A stretch of 64,000 bases of DNA from Thalassobacillus devorans (GTDB lineage: Bacteria > Bacillota > Bacilli > Bacillales > Halobacillaceae). The DNA is taken from assembly GCF_011761345.1 (NCBI RefSeq), contig NZ_JAASRY010000001.1, positions 930,001 to 994,000 on the forward strand. The letters are read 5' to 3'. Both the position numbers and the translations under genes were made by a program. Below the pieces are notes generated by a model that saw only the letters and a program-made list of their open reading frames with translations, was not told the DNA's origin and did not search any database. How positions within the stretch are numbered: position 1 is the stretch's first letter; each line of letters begins with the position of its first letter. Positions 37,766 to 47,723 of this stretch are shown piece after piece.

Positions 37766-37987
37766 TTATTTCCGGTAGTTGCCTAACTCTTCGACAAATG
37801 CCTGTGTCTCTGAGACACTCAGCTGTCCCTTTGTAACAATCATGTCATGCAGGGATTTGATTTCATCATAATTGTCCAGGTCATAATCGGCAGGGTCCAT
37901 AATCGAACGGTTGACTACCTGCAGACGGTCAGCCAGGTCATTGATGATCGTTTCTAAGTTTTCTTGCGTGGGTTCATTCAAGCTCAC
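37766..37987 (-). CDS. DUF1128 / UPF0435 family protein (YfkK-like)
   Basis: A 73-residue acidic, probably helical protein of unknown function. It resembles B. subtilis YfkK: LADRLQVVNRSIMDPADYD, DEIKSLHDMI and LSVSETQAFVEELG. The start is GTG 37987 (minus strand) with an AGGAGGA site 7 bp upstream. It is transcribed away from smc, and its product has no visible catalytic motif or membrane segment. It is not found at this position in B. subtilis. Confidence 0.85.
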   Translation of the reverse strand: MSLNEPTQENLETIINDLADRLQVVNRSIMDPADYDLDNYDEIKSLHDMIVTKGQLSVSETQAFVEELGNYRK

Positions 37988-38110
37988 GACGATTCCTCCT
38001 CATTGCGGGGTTGATTGGCTTCTTCTATAGCCCTAATGTTTATGATAAAATAAATGAGTTGAAATGCAAGCTTAAAACTACATGAAAGTTAATTACATAG
38101 GAGGATGCAG

Positions 38111-41100
38111 ATGTTCCTCAAACGTTTAGATACCATTGGATTCAAATCTTTTGCCGAAAGGGTCACCGTTGACTTCGTGCCAGGTGTCACTTCTGTTGTC
38201 GGACCGAACGGAAGCGGGAAAAGTAACATTACCGACGCTATCCGCTGGGTGCTCGGTGAGCAATCCGCCCGGTCCCTTCGTGGCAGTAAGATGGAAGACA
38301 TCATATTTGCCGGCAGTGATACGAGAAATGCCTTGAATATGGCGGAAGTAACCCTGACATTGGATAATGAAGATCAGACACTGCCGCTTGATTACCAGGA
38401 GGTCAGTGTCACCCGGAGAGTCTATCGATCGGGTGAAAGTGCTTTTTATATTAATAAACAGCCTTGCCGCCTCAAGGATATCGTTGATCTGTTTATGGAT
38501 TCTGGTTTAGGCCGGGAAGCCTTTTCTATTATCAGTCAGGGAAAAGTAGAGGAAATCTTAAGTTCGAAAGCCGAAGAACGGCGTAGTATCTTTGAAGAAG
38601 CTGCTGGTGTGCTGAAATACAAACAGCGTAAGAAAAAGGCAGAATACAAGCTGGCCGAAACACAGGAAAACCTCAACAGGGTCGAAGATATTATTCATGA
38701 GATAGAAGGCCAGCTCGAACCTTTGAAAGAACAGGCGGCCATCGCCAAAGACTACCTGGAGAAAAAAGAGGAATTAAAACACGTAGAGATATCATTATTG
38801 ATCGCCCAAATAGAAACGCTGAACAACGAATGGCAGGACTTATTGGACAATCTGGAAGAAATGAAAGTTAAAGAAGCTGAAATCAAAGCGGCTATCGAAG
38901 AGAAAGAATCCGTAGTGGAAAAAGAGCGGGATCAAGTATTAATCTTGGATGAGTCGATAGAAAAACTTCAAGAGAAACTACTCACCCTGACTCAGGAGCT
39001 GGAGAATCTCGAAGGGAAAAAGCAGCTCGTCAAAGAACAATTCAAGCATTTTGAAGAGAATAAAGTAAAGCTGGAAGAAGAGTTTACTCAGCTATCGTCC
39101 CGTCTGGAGCAGACGAAAGCAGTGTGTGAAAAACACGAAGCAGAACTAAAAGAAAGAAAAAAACAGCAAGCAGAAACTAGAAAGGCTTATAAAGAAACAA
39201 CCAGACAGCTGGAGCTGGAGAGTCAGGATATCGGAGAACAGATAGAAGAGTTGAAAGGTGACTATATTGAATTATTGAATGAACAGGCTGCCAAACGAAA
39301 TGAAAAGCAGTCGGTTTCCCGTCAACTGGATCAAATCGGCTCAAAAAGTGAAGTGCAAAGAGATAAATTCAAAGATATGCGTGAAGAAAGGGAGCGGTTG
39401 ATCGCCAGAAAAGAAGAGATTGAACAGGAAGTCAACCAAATCTCCGAACAGCGGGTAAAAAAAGAGAAGCAACTGGCTGCTCTGGAAGAAAAACTGAACA
39501 CCAGCCAAACCAGATACCAGGAGTTGCAAAGCAAACTTTATCAAGGGTACCAATATGTCGAAAAGCTTAAATCAAAGAAAGAAATGCTGGAAGAAATGAA
39601 AGAGGATTTCTCCGGGTATTTCCAAGGCGTTAAAGAAGTATTGAAAGCGCGAGAACAGCAATACATTCAGGGAATTGAAGGTGCAGTCCTTGAATTAATC
39701 GATGTCCCTGGCAATTTAATTACATCCATCGAGACAGCGCTGGGTGCACAGGCGCAGCACGTCATCATGACCAATGAAGCTGCTGCCCGCCAGGCGATCC
39801 ACTGGCTTCGTCAGCATAATAAAGGGAGAGCGACATTTTTGCCGCTGGAAACAATCCAGCCCCGATTTATTCCTGCAGATATGACAGCCCGAATTAACGG
39901 CCAGCCCGGGTTTGTAGGAGTAGCTGCTGATTTAGTTGATTTCGGCCAACAATACGACCGGGCCATTCGTCACCTCCTGGGCCACATTGTTATCGCGGAA
40001 GATTTAGAGACAGCAAACAAATTAGCACAAGCGATGCAGCGGCGCTTCCGTATTGTAACTTTAGAAGGAGACGTCATCAATCCAGGCGGAGCGATGACTG
40101 GAGGAGCAAAAAAGAAAACAAATCAGTCCTTGTTTACGAGAGAAAGAGAACTGCAGGAACTGCATGATAAACTATCCTCTTTTGAACAGAAAACAAGGGC
40201 TGCAGAACAAGAGATGCAGCAATTAAAGCAAATGAATGAAGATCAGAAGGAAACATTACAGGAACTCCGTGCTTCTAAAGACAATTTAAAAGAACAGGAG
40301 CAGGAAAAGCGGGCAGTCCTTCGTGAAGTCCAAGTGAAGCATGATAACGTAAATGATCAATTGGTTTTGTTTGATCAGGACCAGGAACAATACGAACAGG
40401 ATCGTGATCAATTAAAAGCTCGTCTGGCTGATCTGGCTGTTGAACTGGAGGATCTGGAAGTACAGTTGACAAAGGCTCAACAGCAAATCGATACGTTAAC
40501 AGAAACGGAAAAACGACAGTCCGAAAACAAAGAAAGTTTGAAAGCCAGGCAGCATGAGTTGCAGGTCAAACTCACAGAGCAAGATTCTGATGTGAAATAT
40601 TATCAGGAGAAGTGGCAAGGACTGAGGGAACAAAAAGCCGAACTGGAGCAAAGCCTGGAAGAAAACCGTCAGCAGTACAGTCAGTTGATGGATATAGCCA
40701 ACAATAAACAGACAGAAGCCGAATTAGAAGCCTCTATTCAGGATAAAAAGTCCGACAAAGAAGAGACAGCCGCACAAATCGCGAGCCAAAGACATAAAAG
40801 GAACGAACATGCTGAGCACATTAAGCAGAAAGATCAGGAACTGAAAGAGCAAAATCGTACCCATCATCACTATGTTCAGGACATCCAGGACAAAGAGGTC
40901 AAAGCGAACCGAATGGATGTTGAACTTGAAAACATGCTGGGCTATTTGCAAAAAGAATATTTCCTTACTTTTGAACGCGCACAGCAGGAATATGAACGTG
41001 CGACAGATATCAATACCAGCACGACGAAAGTGAAATTGATCAAGCGTGCGATTGAAGAGCTGGGGACTGTCAATCTAGGTGCCATTGATGAGTTTGATCG

Positions 41101-41677
41101 CATCCAGGAACGCTATCAGTTTTTGAAAGACCAACAGGCCGACCTGAACGAAGCGAAAGATACACTTTATTCTGTCATTTCTGAAATGGATGGGGAAATG
41201 CATCGCAGGTTCGAAGAAACATTCACCCAAATTAAACAGGAATTCTCCGTCGTTTTCACCGAATTATTCGGAGGTGGACGAGCCGACCTTCGTTTGACGG
41301 ATCCTGACAATATGCTTGAAACTGGTGTGGATATTGTAGCGCAGCCACCGGGCAAGAAGCTTCAAAATCTCAGCCTATTGTCAGGGGGCGAGCGCGCGTT
41401 GACTGCCATCGCTCTACTATTCGCTATCCTAAGGGTACGCCCTGTACCGTTCTGTGTACTGGATGAAGTAGAAGCGGCCCTGGATGACGCCAATGTCGAC
41501 CGGTTCGCTCGCTATTTGAAAGTATTCAGTGAAAAAACACAATTTATCGTCATTACCCACCGGAAAGGCACGATGGAAGAATCGGATGTGCTTTACGGTG
41601 TTACGATGCAGGAATCCGGCGTTTCAAAGCTGGTTTCTGTGAGATTAGAAGAATCGGCTGACTTATTAGGAGTATAG
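38111..41677 (+). CDS. smc: Chromosome segregation protein SMC
   Basis: An 1188-residue condensin ATPase that compacts and resolves chromosomes with ScpA and ScpB. The head has Walker A GPNGSGKSN (31-39); the C-terminal head has the signature LSGGERALTAIALL and Walker B PFCVLDEVEAALDD. Two long coiled coils (about 165-500 and 670-1010) flank the hinge (about 510-660, with IEGAVLELIDVP and GGAMTGGAKKK). AGGAGG at 38099-38104 selects ATG 38111; ATG 38105 lies too close. It is co-transcribed with ftsY. Confidence 0.97.
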   Translation: MFLKRLDTIGFKSFAERVTVDFVPGVTSVVGPNGSGKSNITDAIRWVLGEQSARSLRGSKMEDIIFAGSDTRNALNMAEVTLTLDNEDQTLPLDYQEVSVTRRVYRSGESAFYINKQPCRLKDIVDLFMDSGLGREAFSIISQGKVEEILSSKAEERRSIFEEAAGVLKYKQRKKKAEYKLAETQENLNRVEDIIHEIEGQLEPLKEQAAIAKDYLEKKEELKHVEISLLIAQIETLNNEWQDLLDNLEEMKVKEAEIKAAIEEKESVVEKERDQVLILDESIEKLQEKLLTLTQELENLEGKKQLVKEQFKHFEENKVKLEEEFTQLSSRLEQTKAVCEKHEAELKERKKQQAETRKAYKETTRQLELESQDIGEQIEELKGDYIELLNEQAAKRNEKQSVSRQLDQIGSKSEVQRDKFKDMREERERLIARKEEIEQEVNQISEQRVKKEKQLAALEEKLNTSQTRYQELQSKLYQGYQYVEKLKSKKEMLEEMKEDFSGYFQGVKEVLKAREQQYIQGIEGAVLELIDVPGNLITSIETALGAQAQHVIMTNEAAARQAIHWLRQHNKGRATFLPLETIQPRFIPADMTARINGQPGFVGVAADLVDFGQQYDRAIRHLLGHIVIAEDLETANKLAQAMQRRFRIVTLEGDVINPGGAMTGGAKKKTNQSLFTRERELQELHDKLSSFEQKTRAAEQEMQQLKQMNEDQKETLQELRASKDNLKEQEQEKRAVLREVQVKHDNVNDQLVLFDQDQEQYEQDRDQLKARLADLAVELEDLEVQLTKAQQQIDTLTETEKRQSENKESLKARQHELQVKLTEQDSDVKYYQEKWQGLREQKAELEQSLEENRQQYSQLMDIANNKQTEAELEASIQDKKSDKEETAAQIASQRHKRNEHAEHIKQKDQELKEQNRTHHHYVQDIQDKEVKANRMDVELENMLGYLQKEYFLTFERAQQEYERATDINTSTTKVKLIKRAIEELGTVNLGAIDEFDRIQERYQFLKDQQADLNEAKDTLYSVISEMDGEMHRRFEETFTQIKQEFSVVFTELFGGGRADLRLTDPDNMLETGVDIVAQPPGKKLQNLSLLSGGERALTAIALLFAILRVRPVPFCVLDEVEAALDDANVDRFARYLKVFSEKTQFIVITHRKGTMEESDVLYGVTMQESGVSKLVSVRLEESADLLGV

Positions 41678-41690
41678 AAAGGAAGATTGG

Positions 41691-43013
41691 ATGAGCTTTT
41701 TCAAAAAGTTAAAAGACAAATTCATTTTAGATCCTTTTGAGCAAGATTTGAAAGAACTGGAGAAAGAGCAGGCAGAGGATCTGGAAGAACAACATTCAGA
41801 TATTGAAAAAACAGAAACGCCAGAAGAATCTAGGCCTGCAGAAACAGACTCTATACCAGATGATCAACCAGTTGTGGAGGAAGAGACAGGAATCGAGGAA
41901 GAGGACACCGAAGAAGAACCTGTAAAACAACTGGATACTACCCCAGAGACTAAAGAGCAGCTCGAAGAGCCAGAGGCTGCTCCGGCCCTTCCTGTCGAAG
42001 ACGAGACGCCTCAGGTGGAAGAACCGGAAACAGACCATTCTGCACGAGAGAAATCAATTGCGGCTAAGTTCCGTATCGGTCTGACAAAAACGAGGGACTC
42101 CTTCTCTGGAAGGATTAATGATCTGGTTGCCCGTTACCGCACGGTCGATGAAGATTTTTTCGAGGATTTAGAGGAAATCCTTATTTCTGCTGATGTCGGC
42201 GTTACCACGGTAATGGAAATGATTGATGAGCTGGAAATGGAAGTAAAGAGACGGAATATCAAAGATACTAGACAAGTAAGGGAAGTTATTTCCGAGAAGC
42301 TTGTTGAAATCTATTATGGCGATGACGACAGCGAAGAAATGGAAGAATTGAATATTAATCATGATGGTTTGTCGATCGTCCTGTTTGTCGGAGTTAACGG
42401 CGTTGGAAAAACGACTACGATTGGTAAACTTGCCCACCAGTTAAAAAGCGAAGGAAAAAATGTCATGCTCGCGGCAGGGGATACGTTCCGTGCCGGGGCC
42501 ATTGAACAGCTGGATGCCTGGGGCGAGCGAGTTGGCGTCAATGTCGTGAAGCATAGCGCCGGAAGTGACCCGGCTGCAGTCATATTTGATGCCATCCAGG
42601 CAGCCAAATCCCGAAACGCAGACGTCCTGCTATGCGATACTGCCGGACGACTTCAGAACAAAGTCAATCTAATGAATGAATTAGCTAAAGTGAAACGTGT
42701 CATCGAGCGGGAAGTGCCAACTGCTCCTCATGAAGTACTCCTTGTGCTGGATGCGACTACCGGACAGAATGCGATGAGTCAGGCGAAGACATTCTCGGAA
42801 GCTACTGCTGTATCGGGAATTGTGTTGACGAAACTGGATGGTACAGCTAAAGGGGGAATTGTGCTTGCAATTCGTAATGAGCTGGAGATTCCTGTTAAAC
42901 TGGTAGGGCTTGGTGAGAAAGTCACCGATCTTCAACAGTTTGATGCCCATGCATTTGTCTATGGCCTGTTCGCTGATATGGTGGAAGCCCATGATGAAGA
43001 AAAAGAGCAGTGA
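41691..43013 (+). CDS. ftsY: Signal recognition particle receptor FtsY
   Basis: A 440-residue GTPase that docks ribosome-SRP complexes at the membrane. The N-terminal A region (about 15-115) is extremely Glu-rich. The NG domain has G1 GVNGVGKTTT (234-243), DTFRAGAIEQL, DTAGRLQNK, TKLDGTAKGG and the closing GLGEKVTDLQ. It is longer than B. subtilis FtsY because of the acidic region. A gap with a hairpin and a promoter separates it from ylxM. Confidence 0.96.
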   Translation: MSFFKKLKDKFILDPFEQDLKELEKEQAEDLEEQHSDIEKTETPEESRPAETDSIPDDQPVVEEETGIEEEDTEEEPVKQLDTTPETKEQLEEPEAAPALPVEDETPQVEEPETDHSAREKSIAAKFRIGLTKTRDSFSGRINDLVARYRTVDEDFFEDLEEILISADVGVTTVMEMIDELEMEVKRRNIKDTRQVREVISEKLVEIYYGDDDSEEMEELNINHDGLSIVLFVGVNGVGKTTTIGKLAHQLKSEGKNVMLAAGDTFRAGAIEQLDAWGERVGVNVVKHSAGSDPAAVIFDAIQAAKSRNADVLLCDTAGRLQNKVNLMNELAKVKRVIEREVPTAPHEVLLVLDATTGQNAMSQAKTFSEATAVSGIVLTKLDGTAKGGIVLAIRNELEIPVKLVGLGEKVTDLQQFDAHAFVYGLFADMVEAHDEEKEQ

Positions 43014-43016
43014 TGC

Positions 43017-43046
43017 TTGACAGCTATGCCTTTCATTCTGTAATAT
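43017..43046 (+). promoter_or_regulatory. Predicted promoter of ylxM-ffh, with an overlapping hairpin
   Basis: A perfect -35 TTGACA (43017-43022) and TAATAT (43041-43046) are 18 bp apart. ATGCCTTT (43026-43033) can pair with AAAGGCAT (43057-43064), so the same region may form a weak terminator for ftsY. Confidence 0.65.
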
Positions 43047-43088
43047 TCATATATGTAAAGGCATTTCACTTAACAAGGAGTGGTTGCC

Positions 43089-43409
43089 GTGCTGGAGAAG
43101 ACGACCAGAATTAATTATCTTTTTGATTTTTATCAGACGTTGCTGACACCTAAACAACGGAACTATATGGAATTGTATTATTTAGAAGATTATTCTCTTG
43201 GTGAAATCTCTGAGACATTCCATGTCTCGCGGCAGGCTGTCTATGACAATATCCGCCGTACAGAAGCCATGCTGGAAGAATACGAGGAAAAATTGAACTT
43301 GTATGCGAAGTTCCAGGAAAGGCAGCAATTGATTGAAGAGCTGCAAGGTAAACTCACAGATCAGAAAGAAGTTCTGGATTCACTCGAACGATTAAAAGAC
43401 TTAGATTAG
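43089..43409 (+). CDS. ylxM: SRP-associated helix-turn-helix protein YlxM
   Basis: A 106-residue protein with a sigma-70 region 4-like fold: [20 protein letters not shown] and the helix-turn-helix [17 protein letters not shown]-like stretch (seen here as [18 protein letters not shown]). In streptococci the orthologue binds scRNA and modulates Ffh and FtsY GTPase. AAGGAG at 43075-43080 selects GTG 43089, giving the N-terminus [16 protein letters not shown] like that of B. subtilis; an upstream in-frame GTG lies within the site. It is 13 bp before ffh. Confidence 0.93.
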   Translation: MLEKTTRINYLFDFYQTLLTPKQRNYMELYYLEDYSLGEISETFHVSRQAVYDNIRRTEAMLEEYEEKLNLYAKFQERQQLIEELQGKLTDQKEVLDSLERLKDLD

Positions 43410-43422
43410 GAGGGCTCCTTCT

Positions 43423-44766
43423 ATGGCATTTGAAGGTTTAGCCGACCGTTTACAAAATACAATCCAACGGATCAAAGGTAAAGGGAAGGTAACCGAACAA
43501 GATGTAAAAGAAATGACCCGGGAAGTCCGTCTTGCCCTCCTTGAGGCAGACGTCAACTTCAAGGTCGTCAAAGACTTTGTCAAACGCGTGAAAGAGCGGG
43601 CCATCGGTCAGGAAGTAATGGAAAGCCTGACACCAGGTCAGCAGGTAATCAAAGTGGTTAAAGAAGAATTGACCGATTTGATGGGCGGTGACGAAAGTAA
43701 GATCGCAGTTGCCAAGCGCCCCCCGACCGTCATCATGATGGTCGGTCTTCAAGGTGCCGGTAAGACGACCACTACCGGGAAACTTGCCAACCACCTGCGT
43801 AAAAAACACAATCGTAAACCGTTACTTGTAGCGGCTGACGTTTATCGTCCTGCAGCCATCAATCAGCTTCAGACACTCGGCAAGCAATTGGATTTGCCTG
43901 TCTATGCAAAAGGTACGGATGCCGATCCGGTTGATATTGCCAATGAAGCGATCGCCGAAGCGAAAGAAAACCACAATGACTACGTCATCATCGATACGGC
44001 TGGCCGTCTTCATGTTGATAGCGATTTGATGGGAGAACTGCAGCAAATCAAAGAAAATGTCCAACCGGATGAAATCTTCCTTGTCGTCGATGCCATGACC
44101 GGTCAGGACGCTGTCAATGTTGCTGAAAGTTTTGATGAACAGCTGGAAGTCAGTGGTGTTGTATTGACGAAACTTGATGGGGACACCCGTGGTGGTGCCG
44201 CATTGTCCATTAAGGCTGTAACAGGCAAACCGATCAAATTCGCCGGTATGGGTGAAAAACTCGATCAGTTGGAAGCCTTCCATCCTGAGCGGATGGCATC
44301 CCGTATTCTTGGTATGGGAGATGTGCTGACCCTGATCGAAAAAGCTCAGGATAGTGTAGACGAAAACCGTGCGAAAGAATTAGAACAGAAAATGCGCTCG
44401 GCTTCTTTCACCTTTGATGACTTTCTGGAACAAATGGGACAAGTCCGAAGCATGGGACCATTGGATGAACTACTCGATATGATTCCAGGAGCCAACAAGA
44501 TGAAGGGTCTGAAGAATGCGCAAATTGACGACAAACAAATCTCGCATGTAGAAGCAATCATCCAGTCAATGACGAAGAAAGAACGGCAGGATCCATCTCT
44601 AATGAATGCAAGTCGTAAACGCCGGATCGCTAAAGGTTCCGGAACATCCGTATCTGAGGTCAACCGACTTCTGAAACAGTTTGAAGAAATGAAGAAAATG
44701 ATGAAACAAATGACCAACATGCAAAAAGGAAAAAAAGGCAAGGGAATGAATTTTCCGTTCATGTAA
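43423..44766 (+). CDS. ffh: Signal recognition particle protein Ffh
   Basis: A 447-residue SRP GTPase that binds signal sequences of nascent membrane and secreted proteins. N domain, then G1 GLQGAGKTTT (108-117), DTAGRLHVDSDL and TKLDGDTRGGAA, then a Met-rich M domain (from about 300) with the RNA-binding MNASRKRRIAKGSG and a Met-rich end. AGGAGG precedes ATG 43423. It works with FtsY encoded upstream and scRNA encoded elsewhere. Confidence 0.97.
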   Translation: MAFEGLADRLQNTIQRIKGKGKVTEQDVKEMTREVRLALLEADVNFKVVKDFVKRVKERAIGQEVMESLTPGQQVIKVVKEELTDLMGGDESKIAVAKRPPTVIMMVGLQGAGKTTTTGKLANHLRKKHNRKPLLVAADVYRPAAINQLQTLGKQLDLPVYAKGTDADPVDIANEAIAEAKENHNDYVIIDTAGRLHVDSDLMGELQQIKENVQPDEIFLVVDAMTGQDAVNVAESFDEQLEVSGVVLTKLDGDTRGGAALSIKAVTGKPIKFAGMGEKLDQLEAFHPERMASRILGMGDVLTLIEKAQDSVDENRAKELEQKMRSASFTFDDFLEQMGQVRSMGPLDELLDMIPGANKMKGLKNAQIDDKQISHVEAIIQSMTKKERQDPSLMNASRKRRIAKGSGTSVSEVNRLLKQFEEMKKMMKQMTNMQKGKKGKGMNFPFM

Positions 44767-44777
44767 TGGAAAAATCC

Positions 44778-44806
44778 TTTACACACAGAAAAACATCTGC
44801 TAAAAT
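44778..44806 (+). promoter_or_regulatory. SigA promoter of rpsP-khpA
   Basis: TTTACA (44778-44783) and TAAAAT (44801-44806) are 17 bp apart, 45 bp before the rpsP start. Confidence 0.75.
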
Positions 44807-44850
44807 CTAAACTTGTGCGAAACATTAATAATTTATGGAGGTGCTTAAAG

Positions 44851-45123
44851 ATGGCAGTAAAAATTCGCCTAAAGCGCATGGGATCAAAACGTAACCCATT
44901 CTACCGTGTAGTTGTAGCTGATTCACGTTCTCCTCGTGATGGACGTTTCATTGAACAAATTGGCACATATAATCCAGTAGCTAACCCAGTTGAGGTTGAT
45001 ATTGATGAAGAAAAAGCTTTGAACTGGATGACTAATGGTGCTAAGCCAAGCGACACGGTTCGTAACCTATTCTCAAATGAAGGCATCATGACGAAGTTCC
45101 ACGAAGCAAAAAACCAAAAGTAA
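44851..45123 (+). CDS. rpsP: Small ribosomal subunit protein bS16
   Basis: A 90-residue basic protein of the 30S body, beginning [27 protein letters not shown] (44837-44843) selects ATG 44851; the frame extends to 44815 without support. It starts the conserved rpsP-khpA-ylqD-rimM-trmD-rplS gene order. Confidence 0.96.
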   Translation: MAVKIRLKRMGSKRNPFYRVVVADSRSPRDGRFIEQIGTYNPVANPVEVDIDEEKALNWMTNGAKPSDTVRNLFSNEGIMTKFHEAKNQK

Positions 45124-45138
45124 AGTAGTGGTGATACC

Positions 45139-45366
45139 ATGAAAGCCTTGATTGAAACTATTGTCAATCCGCTAGTCGATTACCCGGAAGACATCCAGGT
45201 AGACGTCAAAGAAGAGGAACGCAAAATCGTTTATCATTTGACGGTTAACCAGGAGGATGTCGGCAAGGTGATTGGAAAGAACGGTCGGATAGCAAAAGCG
45301 ATCCGGACAGTTGTTTACGCAGCAGGGTCAGACTCTAAAAAGAGAATTTACTTGGATATCATGTAA
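45139..45366 (+). CDS. khpA: KH-domain RNA-binding protein KhpA (YlqC)
   Basis: A 75-residue single KH domain with the GKNG signature (VGKVIGKNGRIAKAIRTVV). KhpA pairs with KhpB/Jag and binds many RNAs, affecting cell elongation and division in Gram-positive bacteria. It follows rpsP by 15 bp. Confidence 0.94.
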   Translation: MKALIETIVNPLVDYPEDIQVDVKEEERKIVYHLTVNQEDVGKVIGKNGRIAKAIRTVVYAAGSDSKKRIYLDIM

Positions 45367-45369
45367 TGA

Positions 45370-45400
45370 GGGAGAGGGAGCAATTACCTTTCCCTTTTTT
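45370..45400 (+). terminator. Terminator after khpA
   Basis: GGGAGAGG pairs with CCTTTCCC (one G-T pair) and six T's follow. Confidence 0.75.
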
Positions 45401-45469
45401 ACAATTTACTTTTTAATTTATTGATGTATGGAACCAGAACGGAAAGCTTTGAGAAAAAGGGGCAGGAAC

Positions 45470-45856
45470 ATGAAAATTATTAAAAAAATTCCTGTAAAAC
45501 AAGTACTGACTGCAGACAGTAAAGAACAGCTGTCACATGATTTCCAATCAAGATATCAAAGATATGACCGTGAATGCCAGCAGCTGCGTTTTGAACAGCG
45601 AAAGCTTGAGAAAAGAAGTGACATCTCACCAAGTGAAATTGAAAAACGGTTTACACAGGAAATCAAACTTCGCAAAGAAAAGATGAACTGGGTAGAATAT
45701 AAACTCCAGCAACTAGAAATACTGCCAGAGGGCAGCGAATTGTTCATCGAAGAAGTCGAAGCGATTGTTGAAGTAACCGAAGGTGCCAGATGGGATGAAA
45801 TATACGAACATCAGACAATCGTCATAAAAGATGGAATAGTAATTCAAGCGAGGTAA
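45470..45856 (+). CDS. ylqD: YlqD family protein
   Basis: A 128-residue, highly charged protein. A central helix (about 22-80, rich in Glu, Gln, Arg and Lys) is probably a coiled coil; the C-terminal part ends [20 protein letters not shown]. Function is unknown. ATG 45470 gives the family-like N-terminus [16 protein letters not shown]; an open frame extends to 45428. It lies 4 bp before rimM in a run of ribosome and tRNA maturation genes. Confidence 0.86.
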   Translation: MKIIKKIPVKQVLTADSKEQLSHDFQSRYQRYDRECQQLRFEQRKLEKRSDISPSEIEKRFTQEIKLRKEKMNWVEYKLQQLEILPEGSELFIEEVEAIVEVTEGARWDEIYEHQTIVIKDGIVIQAR

Positions 45857-45860
45857 TGAA

Positions 45861-46376
45861 ATGGAACTGCAAATGTACAATGTAGGGAAAATTGTCAATA
45901 CGCACGGAATCAAAGGAGAAGTGAAAGTGATTCGCATCACCGACTTTGACGATAGGTTCCAGCCAGGAGCGCCTTTGTATTGGGTGAAGGACGGCGGGAA
46001 ACCGGAGAAATTGATTGTCTCCGGTCACCGTGAGCATAAAGGGTTTGATCTGATCACGTTTGAAGGACTCCCGACAATCAATGATGTCGAGCGCTTAAAA
46101 GGCGGCATCCTTCAGATTCGTGAGGAGCAGTTGTCGGATTTAGAAGAGGGAGAATATTATTTCCATGAAATTATCGGCTGCCGTGTCTTCCATGTTGATG
46201 GAACAGAACTTGGAGAAGTAAAAGAAATCCTCACTCCAGGAGCGAATGATGTCTGGGTCGTAGAGCGAGAAGGAAAGTCTGATGTCCTTATTCCATATAT
46301 CGATGATGTCGTGAAGCAAGTGGACATAGAAGAAGGAAGGATTGTCATTGATCCAATAGAAGGGCTGCTTGACTGA
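45861..46376 (+). CDS. rimM: Ribosome maturation factor RimM
   Basis: A 171-residue factor for assembly of the 30S head around uS19. The N-terminal RimM domain has [19 protein letters not shown]; the C-terminal PRC-barrel has [33 protein letters not shown] and [16 protein letters not shown] site supports ATG 45861. TGATG couples it to trmD. Confidence 0.96.
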   Translation: MELQMYNVGKIVNTHGIKGEVKVIRITDFDDRFQPGAPLYWVKDGGKPEKLIVSGHREHKGFDLITFEGLPTINDVERLKGGILQIREEQLSDLEEGEYYFHEIIGCRVFHVDGTELGEVKEILTPGANDVWVVEREGKSDVLIPYIDDVVKQVDIEEGRIVIDPIEGLLD

Positions 46377-47107
46377 TGCATATTGATATTCTGACGTTGT
46401 TTCCAGAAATGTTTGAAGGCGTATTGAATAACTCTATTTTGAAAAAAGCGCAAGAGCGCGATATTTTCAGTTATGATTTCATCAACTTCCGGGATCATAG
46501 TAATAATAAACACCAGAAGGTTGATGACTATCCATACGGTGGAGGTGCCGGAATGGTGCTTACTCCCCAGCCGCTGTTCGATGCAGTGGAAACGGTAAAG
46601 AAGAAACGGAACTCGAAGCCTCGTGTCATCCTGATGTGCCCACAAGGAGAGACACATACGCAGAGTAAAGCATTAGAGCTTTCCGAAGAAGAGCATTTAA
46701 TTTTTCTATGTGGCCATTATGAAGGCTATGACGAACGTATCCGTCAGCATATCATTACGGACGAGCTGTCTATTGGTGATTATGTACTGACAGGTGGAGA
46801 GCTTGGTGCGATGGTTGTGATCGATTCGGTCGTACGCTTATTGCCTGAGGCACTCGGTAACAAACAGTCTGCACCGGAAGATTCTTTTTCTAATGGTTTA
46901 CTTGAACACCCTCATTATACCCGTCCAGCCGATTTTAGGGGAATGAAAGTCCCGGACATATTATTGTCAGGTGATCATGCCCGAATCGAAAAATGGCGGC
47001 ATCAGCAGTCGTTGTACCGTACATGGGAGCGCAGGCCAGACCTGCTAGAAGAAAGGGAATTGACCGGGGAAGAAAAATCGTGGATAGAAAAATGGGAAAA
47101 TAGCTGA
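46376..47107 (+). CDS. trmD: tRNA (guanine(37)-N1)-methyltransferase TrmD
   Basis: A 243-residue SPOUT enzyme that methylates G37 to prevent frameshifts. The N-terminal half has [11 protein letters not shown] and [12 protein letters not shown]; the knotted SAM site is in [12 protein letters not shown] and [15 protein letters not shown]. The ATG overlaps the rimM stop. Confidence 0.97.
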   Translation: MHIDILTLFPEMFEGVLNNSILKKAQERDIFSYDFINFRDHSNNKHQKVDDYPYGGGAGMVLTPQPLFDAVETVKKKRNSKPRVILMCPQGETHTQSKALELSEEEHLIFLCGHYEGYDERIRQHIITDELSIGDYVLTGGELGAMVVIDSVVRLLPEALGNKQSAPEDSFSNGLLEHPHYTRPADFRGMKVPDILLSGDHARIEKWRHQQSLYRTWERRPDLLEERELTGEEKSWIEKWENS

Positions 47108-47114
47108 CAGCTTG

Positions 47115-47143
47115 TTGCAGTAGCAAAGAATCTATGATATATT
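47115..47143 (+). promoter_or_regulatory. Extended -10 promoter of rplS
   Basis: TATATT (47138-47143) with TGA directly upstream forms an extended -10. A weak TTGCAG -35 lies 17 bp upstream (47115-47120). Confidence 0.65.
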
Positions 47144-47149
47144 AAATTT

Positions 47150-47236
47150 TGTGCTTAAACGTCGGTTTAAGCGGAAAACGATGTTCCGCTGTCTCCTAGT
47201 TAGTCAAGAGCATTAGTTTGGAAGGAGTGAAATAGG
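47150..47236 (+). ncRNA. bL19 ribosomal-protein leader candidate
   Basis: Between the promoter and rplS the RNA can form GCTTAAAC/GTTTAAGC (47153-47160 with 47165-47172) and GCGGAA/TTCCGC (47171-47176 with 47184-47189). The stems share two bases. Position and structure suit the known Firmicute L19 leader, thought to bind bL19 for feedback control. The assignment rests on location and shape, not on a covariance search. Confidence 0.6.
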
Positions 47237-47581
47237 ATGCAAGATTTGATTAACGAAATTACAAAAGATCAACTTCGTACAGACCATCCTGATTTTCGTC
47301 CTGGTGACACTGTGAAGGTCCACGTTAAAGTCGTGGAAGGAACTCGCGAGCGTATCCAGGTATTCGAAGGCGTTGTAATCAAGCGTCAAAACGGCGGAAT
47401 CAGCGAAACATTCACTGTACGTAAAATTTCTTACGGTGTAGGAATCGAGCGTACATTCCCGCTACATTCCCCACGTATCGAGAAAATCGAACGTACACGT
47501 CGTGGTAAAGTTCGTCGTGCGAAGCTATACTATCTACGCAACCTGCGTGGTAAAGCAGCACGTATTAAAGAAATCATCTAA
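47237..47581 (+). CDS. rplS: Large ribosomal subunit protein bL19
   Basis: A 114-residue protein at the subunit interface. Characteristic stretches: [27 protein letters not shown] and [19 protein letters not shown], with a basic end. GGAAGGAGTG precedes ATG 47237. Confidence 0.97.
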   Translation: MQDLINEITKDQLRTDHPDFRPGDTVKVHVKVVEGTRERIQVFEGVVIKRQNGGISETFTVRKISYGVGIERTFPLHSPRIEKIERTRRGKVRRAKLYYLRNLRGKAARIKEII

Positions 47582-47591
47582 TGAACCAGGA

Positions 47592-47621
47592 AGGAGCTTG
47601 CAGACGCCAAGCTCCTTTTTT
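47592..47621 (+). terminator. Terminator of rplS
   Basis: AGGAGCTTG pairs with CAAGCTCCT around a 7-nt loop, followed by six T's. Confidence 0.9.
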
Positions 47622-47626
47622 CTACT

Positions 47627-47668
47627 TGTACATTAAGAAAGCTTAACTTTGTTAAAAGCTTAAAGTAG
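47627..47668. repeat. AT-rich repeat following the rplS terminator
   Basis: TTGTACATTAAGAAAGCTTAA then GTTAAAAGCTTAAAGTAG resembles the 5' parts of the repeats at 37364 and 37657, and TTTGTACTTTAAGAAAGTTAA at 12607-12630. All four lie next to a hairpin or terminator. Confidence 0.5.
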
Positions 47669-47723
47669 TTCTGGAACTTAATGAAAGTTAACTTAGCAGG
47701 AACAGTTAGTTTAGAGGAAAGGG

